Shown in pieces: positions 1 through 9,935 of a DNA stretch of 64,000 nt. Each line of letters begins with the position of its first letter. Positions within the stretch are counted from its first letter, which is position 1. Below the pieces are notes generated by a model. The model was not told where the DNA came from. It did no database searches and saw nothing but the letters and a program-made list of their open reading frames with translations. Where the stretch lies: contig NZ_CP114286.1 of NCBI RefSeq assembly GCF_027111275.1, positions 3,768,501 through 3,832,500 of the forward strand. Direction: 5' to 3'. This DNA comes from Flavobacterium luteolum. Its GTDB lineage: Bacteria > Bacteroidota > Bacteroidia > Flavobacteriales > Flavobacteriaceae. Made by a program: the position numbers and the translations under genes.

Positions 1-237
1 TTGTGTATTGAACATAATCAACTGGTGGAAGATGCTGCAACGGGAAGCGCCAGTACTTGTTTACAGGCTTTTTTATTAAAATATCATAAACCTGAATTTG
101 AATTGACAAATCATCAAGGAGATTACATCGGCCGTCCATCTGAGATTTATTTTAATGGAAAACTAAACGGAGAACAATTCGATATTAAAATAGGAGGAAA
201 AGCTCAGTTTGTGGCTAAAGGAGAGTGGGAAGCTTAG
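1..237 (+). CDS. PhzF family protein, C-terminal fragment (cut by window edge)
   Basis: This is the last 78 residues of a protein that begins before the window. The stretch EDAATGSAST near the start matches the conserved (E)D-ATGSA motif of the PhzF/DapF-fold isomerase-like family, and the tail IKIGGKAQFVAKGEW fits the family's closing strand. PhzF relatives are cytosolic isomerase or epimerase-like enzymes; most members have no assigned substrate. The TTG at position 1 is just the window edge, not a start. An A-rich stretch of about 145 bases separates it from the next gene. The family call is fairly safe; the substrate is unknown. Confidence 0.75.
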   Translation: MCIEHNQLVEDAATGSASTCLQAFLLKYHKPEFELTNHQGDYIGRPSEIYFNGKLNGEQFDIKIGGKAQFVAKGEWEA

Positions 238-383
238 GAATTAGAAAATAGAAGAAGGAGTCAAGAAGCAAGAAAAAAAGAGTAAGATATTAGAAATACA
301 ATAAAAAATATAGAGAAAAATTAAAGATAAAAGAGAAATCTTTCTTTTTGGTTCTTTTTTCTATTCTCTTAAAAAAAAGAAAT

Positions 384-2135
384 ATGAAATTAAACTGCCG
401 ACATAAAATAATCATTTTGTTAGTGTTATTTGCTGCTCAGTTTTCGATTGCGCAAAAGAAAAATGAAACCATTGGAACCGAAACTGTAAACGTAGTAAAA
501 CCTTATTCGCCGACTATTTCAGATGCTTTTAAAGTGAAAGAAACGCCTTCGCTTGACGATAGCGGAAATCAGCCGAAGGAAGTTATTAAGTACAGTATTT
601 TATCTGTTCCTGTGGCTTCTACTTTTACGCCTTCAAAAGGAAAAGCAGAAGGTGTTGAGAAAGCTAAAAAAGAAAAATTGTTTAATAATTATGCGACTTT
701 AGGAGTTGGAAATTATGGCACTTTAAATGGAGAATTATTCGTAAATCAGGATTTAGGGTATAATGATTATGTGGCGGGAATGTTTCGTCATCATTCTTCT
801 CAAGGCGGGATTAAAGATGTAGAATTGAATGATGAATTTTACGATACCGCAATAAATGTTGGTTACGGTCAAAATAACAGAGATAATAACTGGAACGTTG
901 ATTTAGGATATCAAAATCAGATTTATAATTGGTATGGACTTCCATCAGATTTTGGCTCTACAATTCCAGATCAACGTTATGATTTGGTAAACAGCATTAA
1001 TCCAGATCATTCATATAACACAATTTGGCTTGGCGGAAATGCTGAATTTACAGAAAGTATTTTTAGTAAGCTTTCTGCGAAATTCACTCATTTTTCAGAT
1101 AGTTATTCTTCTTCTGAAAACAGATTTTATGTAAAGCCGACTTTTACTGTTGATGTAATGGATCAGGCAATTAAAACCAATGTAATTGTAGATCACGTAA
1201 GCGGTTCTTTCAAAAATAATTACTTCCAAGACAATACAGAAGCTTTAAAATACAGTTTTACCAATGTTGGAATTGAACCAAGTTTTGTAATTAATGAAAA
1301 TGAGTGGACATTAGAATTAGGAGCTGGAATCTATTATAGTGCAGATTCTGAAAATAGCGGCAATAAATTTTATTTCTATCCAAAAGTAAACGCTTCTTAT
1401 AAATTGGTTGGCGATTTGATGATTTTCTATACAGGGGTAAACGGTGGTTTAAATCAGAATTCTTATGCCGATTTTGTGACCGAAAATCCGTTTTTGTCTC
1501 CAACATTAAACATGCGTCCATCGAGCACACAATACAATGTTTTTGCTGGATTAAAAGGGAAACTGGCGAACAATGTCAATTATAACGTGACTGCTTCTTA
1601 TTTAAATGAAAAAGACAAAGCGCTGTTTAAAGCAAATGATTATACAGAAGTAGTTACAAATGAAGATTATGCTTTCGGAAACTCATTTGGAGTAGTTTAT
1701 GAAGATATTAGAACGTTCCGTTTCTATGGAGAATTAAAAGCTGATTTCTCTCAAAATGTAACTTTTGGAATCAACGGAACTTTTAATAGTTACAACACAG
1801 ACAATGTGGTTGAAGCTTGGAATTTGCCAACCATGAAATTAAGTTCGACTTTAGACGTTAATATTACAAAGCAGTGGTACGCTGGATTGAATGTATTTTA
1901 TGTTGGAGAAAGAAAAGATATGCAGATAAATACTTCTTTAGGAATCGATACTGCACCAATTACTTTAAAAAGCTATTTTGATGCGAATGCGCATGTAGGT
2001 TACAAATTCAACGAAAGATTAACGTTTTTCTTGAAATTGAATAATATTGGAAATCAAGCTTACGAAAAATGGTTGAATTATCCTGTACAAGGATTCCAAG
2101 TTTTAGGAGGCGCAAATTATAAATTTGATTTTTAA
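384..2135 (+). CDS. TonB-dependent receptor-like outer membrane beta-barrel (no visible plug domain)
   Basis: A protein of 583 residues starting at ATG 384; an in-frame TTG at 348 would put a charged stretch ahead of the signal peptide, so the ATG is preferred. Residues 1-24 form a signal peptide ending FSIAQ. The rest is rich in alternating aromatic strands and ends ANYKFDF with a terminal Phe, as expected for a BAM-inserted barrel. Short strands such as FFLKLNNIGNQAYEKW resemble the last strands of TonB-dependent receptors. It is shorter than a full receptor (700 or more residues) and I see neither a carboxypeptidase-like N-terminal domain nor a plug; residues 25-100 are a low-complexity linker instead. 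The substrate is unknown. Two hairpin terminators follow. Confidence 0.7.
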   Translation: MKLNCRHKIIILLVLFAAQFSIAQKKNETIGTETVNVVKPYSPTISDAFKVKETPSLDDSGNQPKEVIKYSILSVPVASTFTPSKGKAEGVEKAKKEKLFNNYATLGVGNYGTLNGELFVNQDLGYNDYVAGMFRHHSSQGGIKDVELNDEFYDTAINVGYGQNNRDNNWNVDLGYQNQIYNWYGLPSDFGSTIPDQRYDLVNSINPDHSYNTIWLGGNAEFTESIFSKLSAKFTHFSDSYSSSENRFYVKPTFTVDVMDQAIKTNVIVDHVSGSFKNNYFQDNTEALKYSFTNVGIEPSFVINENEWTLELGAGIYYSADSENSGNKFYFYPKVNASYKLVGDLMIFYTGVNGGLNQNSYADFVTENPFLSPTLNMRPSSTQYNVFAGLKGKLANNVNYNVTASYLNEKDKALFKANDYTEVVTNEDYAFGNSFGVVYEDIRTFRFYGELKADFSQNVTFGINGTFNSYNTDNVVEAWNLPTMKLSSTLDVNITKQWYAGLNVFYVGERKDMQINTSLGIDTAPITLKSYFDANAHVGYKFNERLTFFLKLNNIGNQAYEKWLNYPVQGFQVLGGANYKFDF

Positions 2136-2159
2136 GAGATCTTTGCCATAAAGATACTT

Positions 2160-2198
2160 AGGCACAAAAACATTTTAAATGAAAGTGCCTTTTTTTTT
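2160..2198 (+). terminator. Hairpin terminator after the barrel gene
   Basis: AGGCAC at 2160-2165 pairs with GTGCCT at 2185-2190 and is followed by a run of eight T. This is a simple intrinsic terminator shape just after the stop codon at 2135. Confidence 0.6.
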
Positions 2199-2256
2199 CA
2201 GCCATGAACTCATGAATTTTTTGGAGTAGATTCGTGAATTCGTGGCTGTTTTTTTT
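2199..2256 (+). terminator. Second hairpin with T-run, made of a dispersed palindrome
   Basis: CAGCCATGAACTCATGAAT (2199-2217) pairs with ATTCGTGAATTCGTGGCTG (2230-2248), with G-U pairs and one mismatch, and is followed by eight T. The arm GCCACGAATTCACGAATTT recurs at 43601-43620, so this terminator is built from a repeat family. Confidence 0.6.
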
Positions 2257-2267
2257 AATTTTATAAA

Positions 2268-2798
2268 ATGGAAATTAAACTACGTCAAGAAAATAAAAAC
2301 GATTTTGAAAGTGTTTTTCATTTGATTGAAAAAGCTTTTGAAAAAGAAGAACACAGTGATCACAAAGAGCAGTTTTTAGTAGAAAGACTAAGAAAATCGG
2401 ATGCTTTTATTCCAGAACTGTCTATTGTTGCTGAAATTGATAATCATATTATAGGTCATATTTTATTTACCAAACTGCAGATAAAAAATGAATCGCAAAC
2501 CTTTCCTTCACTAGCACTTGCTCCAGTTTCGGTTTTGCCTGAATTTCAAGGGAAGGGAATTGGTTCTAAACTTATTCTCCACGGACATGAAATTGCAAAA
2601 AGTTTAGGTTACAAATCGGTCATTTTATTAGGTCATCAAGATTATTACCCGAGGTTTGGATATGAACTTTGCGAAAAATACAATATCAAAATGCCATTTG
2701 ATGTTCCCGCTGAAAACTGTATGGTTATCGCGTTAACAGAAGACGGTTTAAAAGATGTAAGCGGAGAAGTAGTATACCCAAAAGCTTTTTTCGAATAA
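2268..2798 (+). CDS. GNAT family N-acetyltransferase (YhbS-like)
   Basis: A 176-residue cytosolic acetyltransferase. The acetyl-CoA-binding signature is visible as VLPEFQGKGIGSKLI (about residues 88-102), with the following helix HGHEIAKSLG. The ending, with LLGHQDYYPRFGYEL, is typical of the YhbS subgroup. The acceptor substrate is not known. It starts 12 bases after the T-run of the upstream terminator region and is followed by a dispersed repeat, so it is probably transcribed alone. Confidence 0.85.
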   Translation: MEIKLRQENKNDFESVFHLIEKAFEKEEHSDHKEQFLVERLRKSDAFIPELSIVAEIDNHIIGHILFTKLQIKNESQTFPSLALAPVSVLPEFQGKGIGSKLILHGHEIAKSLGYKSVILLGHQDYYPRFGYELCEKYNIKMPFDVPAENCMVIALTEDGLKDVSGEVVYPKAFFE

Positions 2799-2807
2799 AA
2801 ATTTAAA

Positions 2808-2858
2808 TAAAGAAAAAACCTTAGCATCTTTGCATCTCAGAACCTTAGTACCTTTAAA
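2808..2858. repeat. Dispersed repeat, 'CTTAG...CTTTGCATCTCAGAACCTTAG' family
   Basis: The segment holds CTTTGCATCTCAGAACCTTA. Related copies, in the same or opposite sense, occur at 42318-42342 (AGGTACTAAGGTTTTGAGG), 63093-63130 and 63218-63253. It is intergenic and has no coding signal. Confidence 0.6.
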
Positions 2859-2863
2859 AAAAA

Positions 2864-3313
2864 ATGACTTTCAAAGAAAAAATATATTCTCACTACACTC
2901 AAATGGTTCAAGATCGAATAGATGTTTTTAAAGACATGATTTCGGGTTTGACAGAAGATTCAAAAAATGATGCCAAAGGTTCAGCTGGTGACAAACATGA
3001 AACGGCTTTATCAATGATGCATATCGAGCAAGAAAAATTGACAAATAAATTAAAAGAAGCTTTAGAGCAAAAAGCAATTTTAGATAAGATAGATCCACTA
3101 AAAACGACAGAAAATATTGTTTTGGGAAGTTTAGTGAAAGCAAACGGAATCTATCTATATGTTAGTGTTGCACTTCCTAAAATTACAATTGATGGAATCA
3201 ATGTCATTGCACTTTCTCCACAATCTCCTTTGGGTAATCATTTAATGGGTAATAAAACTGGATTTCAGTTTGAGATTAATAAGACGCATTATACTATTGA
3301 AGAAATTAGCTAG
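2864..3313 (+). CDS. GreA/GreB C-terminal-fold protein, function unknown
   Basis: A 149-residue soluble protein. The N-terminal half (1-75) is helical and charged, like a coiled coil. The C-terminal half ends SPQSPLGNHLMGNKTGFQF, which resembles the C-terminal domain of GreA/GreB elongation factors (SP-GRAL-GK--GD). Homologues in flavobacterial genomes are often carried as 3-oxoacyl-ACP synthase, which nothing in the sequence supports. It may bind RNA polymerase, but this is only inferred from the fold. The next small gene starts three bases after its stop, so the two are probably one transcript. Confidence 0.6.
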   Translation: MTFKEKIYSHYTQMVQDRIDVFKDMISGLTEDSKNDAKGSAGDKHETALSMMHIEQEKLTNKLKEALEQKAILDKIDPLKTTENIVLGSLVKANGIYLYVSVALPKITIDGINVIALSPQSPLGNHLMGNKTGFQFEINKTHYTIEEIS

Positions 3314-3316
3314 TAT

Positions 3317-3523
3317 ATGAATTTTATGCACTTAATATGTAGTTTTTCATTCTTTGGTGCTTCTTATGCCTTTTATAAGATTCATAAATTATGGAAAAAA
3401 GATGTTACGGAAAATAATAAGCTTTATAAGTTTCAAATAAAAGGAGAAACTTTTGAGCATTGGTTGCTAATTGGAATGTTGGTAATTATAGGAATAGTTT
3501 ATTTTTTTAAAGCAATGCCTTAA
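3317..3523 (+). CDS. Small two-TM membrane protein, unknown
   Basis: A 68-residue protein with two hydrophobic segments, about residues 3-20 and 49-65, around a polar loop of some 28 residues rich in Lys. No family was recognised. It starts three bases after the stop of the GreA-like gene, so it is probably translated from the same mRNA. Its spacing and clean membrane topology make it a likely real gene. Confidence 0.6.
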   Translation: MNFMHLICSFSFFGASYAFYKIHKLWKKDVTENNKLYKFQIKGETFEHWLLIGMLVIIGIVYFFKAMP

Positions 3524-3531
3524 CCACGCAG

Positions 3532-3634
3532 TTTGTCATCCTGACGAAGGAAGGATCACACTAGAAACTCGATAAAGATTGGTGAACTAGCATGCGGAAT
3601 TACTTGTGTGATCTTTCCTTTATCAAGATGACAT
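3532..3634. repeat. Inverted dispersed repeat, 'GTCATYYTGACGAAGGA' family, copy 1
   Basis: TTTGTCATCCTGACGAAGGA at the left (arm 3532-3561) pairs with the reverse complement of the arm at 3606-3634 (GTGTGATCTTTCCTTTATCA and on). The two arms differ at a few sites only. The same family appears at 31269-31372 and 54109-54317. Confidence 0.8.
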
Positions 3635-3965
3635 GTAAGACTCAAAATCTAGGCAACACTACATAAACAATAATTTCAGAACAAATTTCTATCTCTTCTT
3701 TATGAATCTTTCATTTGTAATGGAATAACTCAAAAATTAATTCAAAAAACTGGTTTAAAGTTTCAATTTTCAACCAGTTTTATAGTCAAAATTGAAATTT
3801 TCAAGTTTTGAGCTTATTTTTACTTCTAAATTTTACATTTTATATGTAAATATTAATTTATGATTTAAAATTGTAATTGAAATTGATGTTTGTGTTTTTC
3901 AATTGTAACTAATATTACATCTTTGCCCTATCAAAATAAAATTTAAAGAATTAAAATATAAAATT
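3635..3965. other. Leader region of asnB with overlapping hairpins
   Basis: No gene was seen. Two complementary pairs interleave: AAAACTGGTT (3746-3755) with AACCAGTTTT (3772-3781), and TTTCAATTTT (3761-3770) with AAAATTGAAA (3788-3797). A weak -7-like box CATCTTTG lies at 3918-3925, about 40 bases before the asnB start; it differs from TAnnTTTG at its first base. Confidence 0.45.
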
Positions 3966-5639
3966 ATGTGTGGAATTGTATGTGCCTTTGATCTTAAACA
4001 AAAAGCCGAAGCGTTAAGACCTCAAGTATTAGAAATGTCAAAAATCATTCGTCACCGCGGACCAGATTGGAGCGGAATTTACAGTAATGATAAAGCAATT
4101 CTTTCTCATGAGCGTTTGGCAATTGTAGATCCAGCTTCAGGAAAACAGCCTTTGTTTACAGAAGACAAAAAATTAGTTTTGGCTGCAAATGGTGAGATTT
4201 ACAACCACAGAGATTTGCGTAAACAATTTGAAGGAAAATATAACTTTCAAACAGAAAGTGACTGTGAAGTTATTTTAGCACTTTACAGAGAAAAAGGAGT
4301 AAGCTTTGTTGATGAATTAAACGGAATCTTCGGATTTGCAATTTACGATGTTGATAAAGATGAGTATTTCGTAGCTCGTGACCACATGGGAATTATTCCA
4401 TTATATATTGGATGGGATCAACACGGCACTTTCTACGTAGCTTCTGAGTTAAAAGCTTTGGAAGGATATTGTACAAAAATCGAATTATTCCCTCCAGGAC
4501 ATTATTTATCAAGCAAAGACGGTGAATTTGTACAATGGTACAAAAGAGACTGGACAGAATATGATGCAGTAAAAGACAACGAAACTAGCATTCCAGAAAT
4601 CAGAAAAGCATTAGAAGCAGCAGTTCACAGACAATTAATGAGTGACGTTCCTTACGGAGTTTTACTTTCGGGAGGTTTAGATTCTTCTATTACTTCAGCT
4701 GTAGCTAAGAAATTTGCTCAAAAAAGAATCGAGTCAGATGATACTACAGATGCTTGGTATCCGCAATTGCACTCTTTCTCTGTTGGATTGGAAGGTTCTC
4801 CAGATTTAGCTGCAGCAAGAAAAGTAGCAGATCATATCGGAACTATTCACCACGAAATTAAGTTTACAATCCAAGAAGGTTTAGATGCAGTTCGTGATGT
4901 AATTTACAACTTAGAAACGTATGATGTAACTACAGTTAGAGCTTCAACTCCAATGTGGTTAATGGCGAGAGTGATCAAATCTATGGGAATCAAAATGGTT
5001 CTTTCAGGAGAAGGAGCAGATGAGTTGTTTGGAGGATATTTATATTTCCACAAAGCGCCAAATGCTAAAGAATTCCACGAAGAAAACGTTCGTAAATTAG
5101 GAAAACTTCACATGTATGATTGTTTACGTGCAAACAAAAGTTTAGCAGCTTGGGGAATTGAAGGTCGTGTGCCATTCTTAGATAAAGAATTTATGGATGT
5201 TGCAATGCGTATTAACCCGCAAGATAAAATGATCAACAAAGAGCATCCGATGGAAAAATGGGTTGTTCGTAAAGCTTTTGAAGATATGCTTCCAGAAAGT
5301 GTTGCTTGGAGACAAAAAGAGCAATTTTCTGATGGAGTAGGATACAGCTGGATTGATACTTTGAAAGAAGTGGTAGCTAGAGAGGTTTCAGATGAGCAAT
5401 TGGCAAATGCTAGGTTCAAATTTCCATTGCAGACTCCAACTTCAAAAGAAGAGTATTACTATCGTTCAATTTTTACAGAACATTTCCCAAGTGATGCTGC
5501 AGCATTATGCGTTCCTCAGGAAGCAAGTGTAGCTTGTAGTACAAAAATTGCTTTGGAGTGGGATGAAGCTTTCAAAAACTTAAACGATCCATCTGGAAGA
5601 GCAGTAGCAAATGTTCACGATGATGCTTATGTTAAATAA
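3966..5639 (+). CDS. asnB: Asparagine synthetase B, glutamine-hydrolysing
   Basis: A 557-residue cytosolic enzyme that makes asparagine from aspartate, ATP and glutamine. The N-terminal glutaminase domain (1 to about 195) starts MCGIVCAFD with the nucleophile Cys2, and keeps Arg50 (HERLAIVD), Asn75-Gly76-Glu77 (NGEIYN) and Asp99; counting the initiator Met, these equal the E. coli AsnB active-site residues. The synthetase domain has the ATP pyrophosphatase loop LSGGLDSS (about 234-241) and GEGADELFGGY. The length matches E. coli AsnB. A paralogue follows 310 bases downstream on the same strand, with a hairpin between them, so the two may be separately transcribed. Confidence 0.95.
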   Translation: MCGIVCAFDLKQKAEALRPQVLEMSKIIRHRGPDWSGIYSNDKAILSHERLAIVDPASGKQPLFTEDKKLVLAANGEIYNHRDLRKQFEGKYNFQTESDCEVILALYREKGVSFVDELNGIFGFAIYDVDKDEYFVARDHMGIIPLYIGWDQHGTFYVASELKALEGYCTKIELFPPGHYLSSKDGEFVQWYKRDWTEYDAVKDNETSIPEIRKALEAAVHRQLMSDVPYGVLLSGGLDSSITSAVAKKFAQKRIESDDTTDAWYPQLHSFSVGLEGSPDLAAARKVADHIGTIHHEIKFTIQEGLDAVRDVIYNLETYDVTTVRASTPMWLMARVIKSMGIKMVLSGEGADELFGGYLYFHKAPNAKEFHEENVRKLGKLHMYDCLRANKSLAAWGIEGRVPFLDKEFMDVAMRINPQDKMINKEHPMEKWVVRKAFEDMLPESVAWRQKEQFSDGVGYSWIDTLKEVVAREVSDEQLANARFKFPLQTPTSKEEYYYRSIFTEHFPSDAAALCVPQEASVACSTKIALEWDEAFKNLNDPSGRAVANVHDDAYVK

Positions 5640-5949
5640 TTAAGAGTTTAATTTTTAGAATTAGTATATATATTGCCGAAAGACGTTCTTTTATTAGAGC
5701 GTCTTTCTTGTCTAAAAAAGTTTCTGTTTTTCAATAGATTAAAATTAAAAGTTTTGGTAATCGATTAAAATTTATTTCCAATTTGACTTTCGTCGAAATA
5801 AAAGTTAAACCATGAAATTTTAGGATGCAAAATGTAGGAAAGCAGAAAATAATATTTAGTTTTGCTTTTAAGCGGAAATTTTAATGATTTTTTAATGTAC
5901 GGCTTGTTTGAAGCTGGTATATCAGAATAAAAATAAAAAATAAAATAGT
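5640..5949 (+). terminator. asnB terminator and otherwise empty spacer
   Basis: GAAAGACG (5678-5685) pairs with CGTCTTTC (5700-5707), followed by a weak T-rich stretch; this is a likely terminator of asnB. The rest of the spacer is AT-rich with no ORF of note and no clear TAnnTTTG box. It must contain the promoter of the second synthetase if the terminator works. Confidence 0.5.
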
Positions 5950-7563
5950 ATGTCTGGATTGTTAGCCGTTATTGGCAAAGGAAAAGACCCCAAGCTTGTA
6001 AAAGAACTTTCTGAGAGAATGTCTCATCGTGGACCTGATGAGAGCGATATTCATATTATGGAAAATGGCAGTATACTTTGTCATGAAAGTCTGTCTATAA
6101 TTGATCTTAATTCAGGAAAACAACCTATTCAAGGAACCAATAAAGCTTGGATGGTTCACGATGGAGAAATTTATAATTATCAGGAACTTAAAGAAACCAT
6201 TTTAAAAGATCATACTTTTAGAACCGAATCAGATTCAGAAGTAATTGTACACTTGTATGAAGAATTTGGATATGATTTCTGTAACAAATTGGATGGCGAT
6301 TTTGCCTTTGTTGTAATTGATGGCGATAAATATATTGCGGGTCGTGATCCGATCGGAGTAAAACCGTTGTATTATGGTTTGGATGAAAGAGGACGAATTT
6401 ATTTTTCGTCAGAAATGAAATCTATTGCAGATCAGTGTAAATCATTTTCTACTTTTCCTCCGGGACATTATTATACGGCAAAAACAGGTTTTGTAAAATA
6501 CTATCGTCCAGAATACGAAGATCATAAAAACGCGACTCATGCATTAGATTTAGAGTTGATTCGTGAAAGTTTGATTCAAGCTACAAATAAGCGATTATTA
6601 GGCAATGTGCCTTTGGGGACTGTTTTGTCAGGAGGTTTAGATACTTCGTTGATTTCTTCTATTGCTTCTCGATTGCTGAAAGAAAAAGGGCGAAAATTGC
6701 ATTCGTTTTCTATCGGATTAGATGCTGAAGCGCCTGATAATATCGCAGCAAGAAAAGCGGCAGAATTTTTAGGAACAGAGCATCACGAAATCCATTTTTC
6801 TGTTGAAGAGGGAGTTAAAGCATTAGAAAAAGTAATTTATCATTTGGAGACATACGATATTATTTCTGTAAGATCTGGTGTTCCTATGTATTTGCTTTCA
6901 AAAGCTATTGCAGATCAAGGTATAAAAGTTATCTTGTCAGGCGAGGGTGCTGATGAGGTTTTTGGAGGGCATTTGTATTTTAGAAATGCACCATCAGAAG
7001 AAGAATTTCAAGATGAAACGATAGAAAGAGTTCAAAAGTTATTTACAGCTGATTTGCTTCGTGCAGATAAAACGACAATGGCACATGGATTAGAAGTTCG
7101 TATTCCATTTTTGGATACAGAATTTTTAGATGTTGCCATTCGAATAAAAACAGAAGAAAAACAGCCAAAAACTTATGATGGCGTTGAGAAATACATTCTA
7201 AGAAAAGCTTTTGACACTGAAGATGCTTATTTGCCATCGGAAGTTTTATGGAGACAAAAAGAGCAATTTTCTGATGGAGTAGGATATAAATGGGTAGATG
7301 AATTAATTGAATATTGTGCTTCGCAAGTTACAGATGAGCAATTAGCTGGTGCAAGTGCCGAATTTCCGTATAATTCGCCAACGACGAAAGAAGCGTACTT
7401 ATATCGATCAATTTTTCATAAATACTATCCACAGGTCAGCGCGGCGCAAACGGTTCGTAAATGGATTCCGAAATGGCAAGAAAACCTCGATCCGAGCGGA
7501 AGAGCAAATGCAGCCCATTTAAATGGAAATTTTGAACCTGTAAAAACTACTGTTATTGCTTAA
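5950..7563 (+). CDS. Asparagine synthetase-like protein with degenerate glutaminase site
   Basis: A 537-residue paralogue of the upstream AsnB. The synthetase half looks intact: LSGGLDTSL (about 226-234), GEGADEVFGGH, and WRQKEQFSDGVGY shared with the neighbour. In the N-terminal half, three active-site positions are changed: Cys2 is Ser (start MSGLLAV), the Arg of HERL is Ser47 (HESLSII), and the Asn of NGE is Asp71 (HDGEIYN). Asp95 is kept. An in-frame TAA at 5941-5943 rules out a longer start that could restore a Cys. It probably cannot hydrolyse glutamine. It may use ammonia, work with the intact AsnB, or have a new substrate, as beta-lactam synthetase does. Fold: sure; function: open. 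Confidence 0.85.
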   Translation: MSGLLAVIGKGKDPKLVKELSERMSHRGPDESDIHIMENGSILCHESLSIIDLNSGKQPIQGTNKAWMVHDGEIYNYQELKETILKDHTFRTESDSEVIVHLYEEFGYDFCNKLDGDFAFVVIDGDKYIAGRDPIGVKPLYYGLDERGRIYFSSEMKSIADQCKSFSTFPPGHYYTAKTGFVKYYRPEYEDHKNATHALDLELIRESLIQATNKRLLGNVPLGTVLSGGLDTSLISSIASRLLKEKGRKLHSFSIGLDAEAPDNIAARKAAEFLGTEHHEIHFSVEEGVKALEKVIYHLETYDIISVRSGVPMYLLSKAIADQGIKVILSGEGADEVFGGHLYFRNAPSEEEFQDETIERVQKLFTADLLRADKTTMAHGLEVRIPFLDTEFLDVAIRIKTEEKQPKTYDGVEKYILRKAFDTEDAYLPSEVLWRQKEQFSDGVGYKWVDELIEYCASQVTDEQLAGASAEFPYNSPTTKEAYLYRSIFHKYYPQVSAAQTVRKWIPKWQENLDPSGRANAAHLNGNFEPVKTTVIA

Positions 7564-7601
7564 AAAATGAAATTCCAAATTCGAAGTTGGAATAGATATA
7601 G

Positions 7602-7639
7602 AAAAACCGAAATGCGTTAAAAATGCATTTCGGTTTTTT
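7602..7639 (+). terminator. Terminator after the asnB paralogue
   Basis: CCGAAATGC (7607-7615) pairs with GCATTTCGG (7625-7633), followed by six T. It sits 40 bases after the stop codon. Confidence 0.8.
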
Positions 7640-9825
<2,186 letters not shown>

Positions 9826-9844
9826 AATAAAAATTTAATAATTC

Positions 9845-9896
9845 CAATTCGTTTAATTGTTTAAATTTACTAGACAATTAAACGAATTGTCTTTTT
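9845..9896 (+). terminator. Terminator after gyrB
   Basis: CAATTCGTTTAATTGT (9845-9860) and ACAATTAAACGAATTG (9874-9889) are perfect reverse complements and a short T-run follows. Confidence 0.75.
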
Positions 9897-9935
9897 AAAG
9901 AATAGACAAAATTAATAACCGATAAAGTATAAAAT

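Noticed and set aside
348..383. TTG start at 348 for the barrel gene
   Set aside because: The ATG at 384 gives a normal signal peptide, whereas the extension adds a Lys/Arg-rich segment before it.
2864..3313. 3-oxoacyl-ACP synthase
   Set aside because: Such a label is common for this family, but the protein is only 149 residues and lacks a ketosynthase Cys-His-His or Asn site; the C-terminus resembles a Gre domain.
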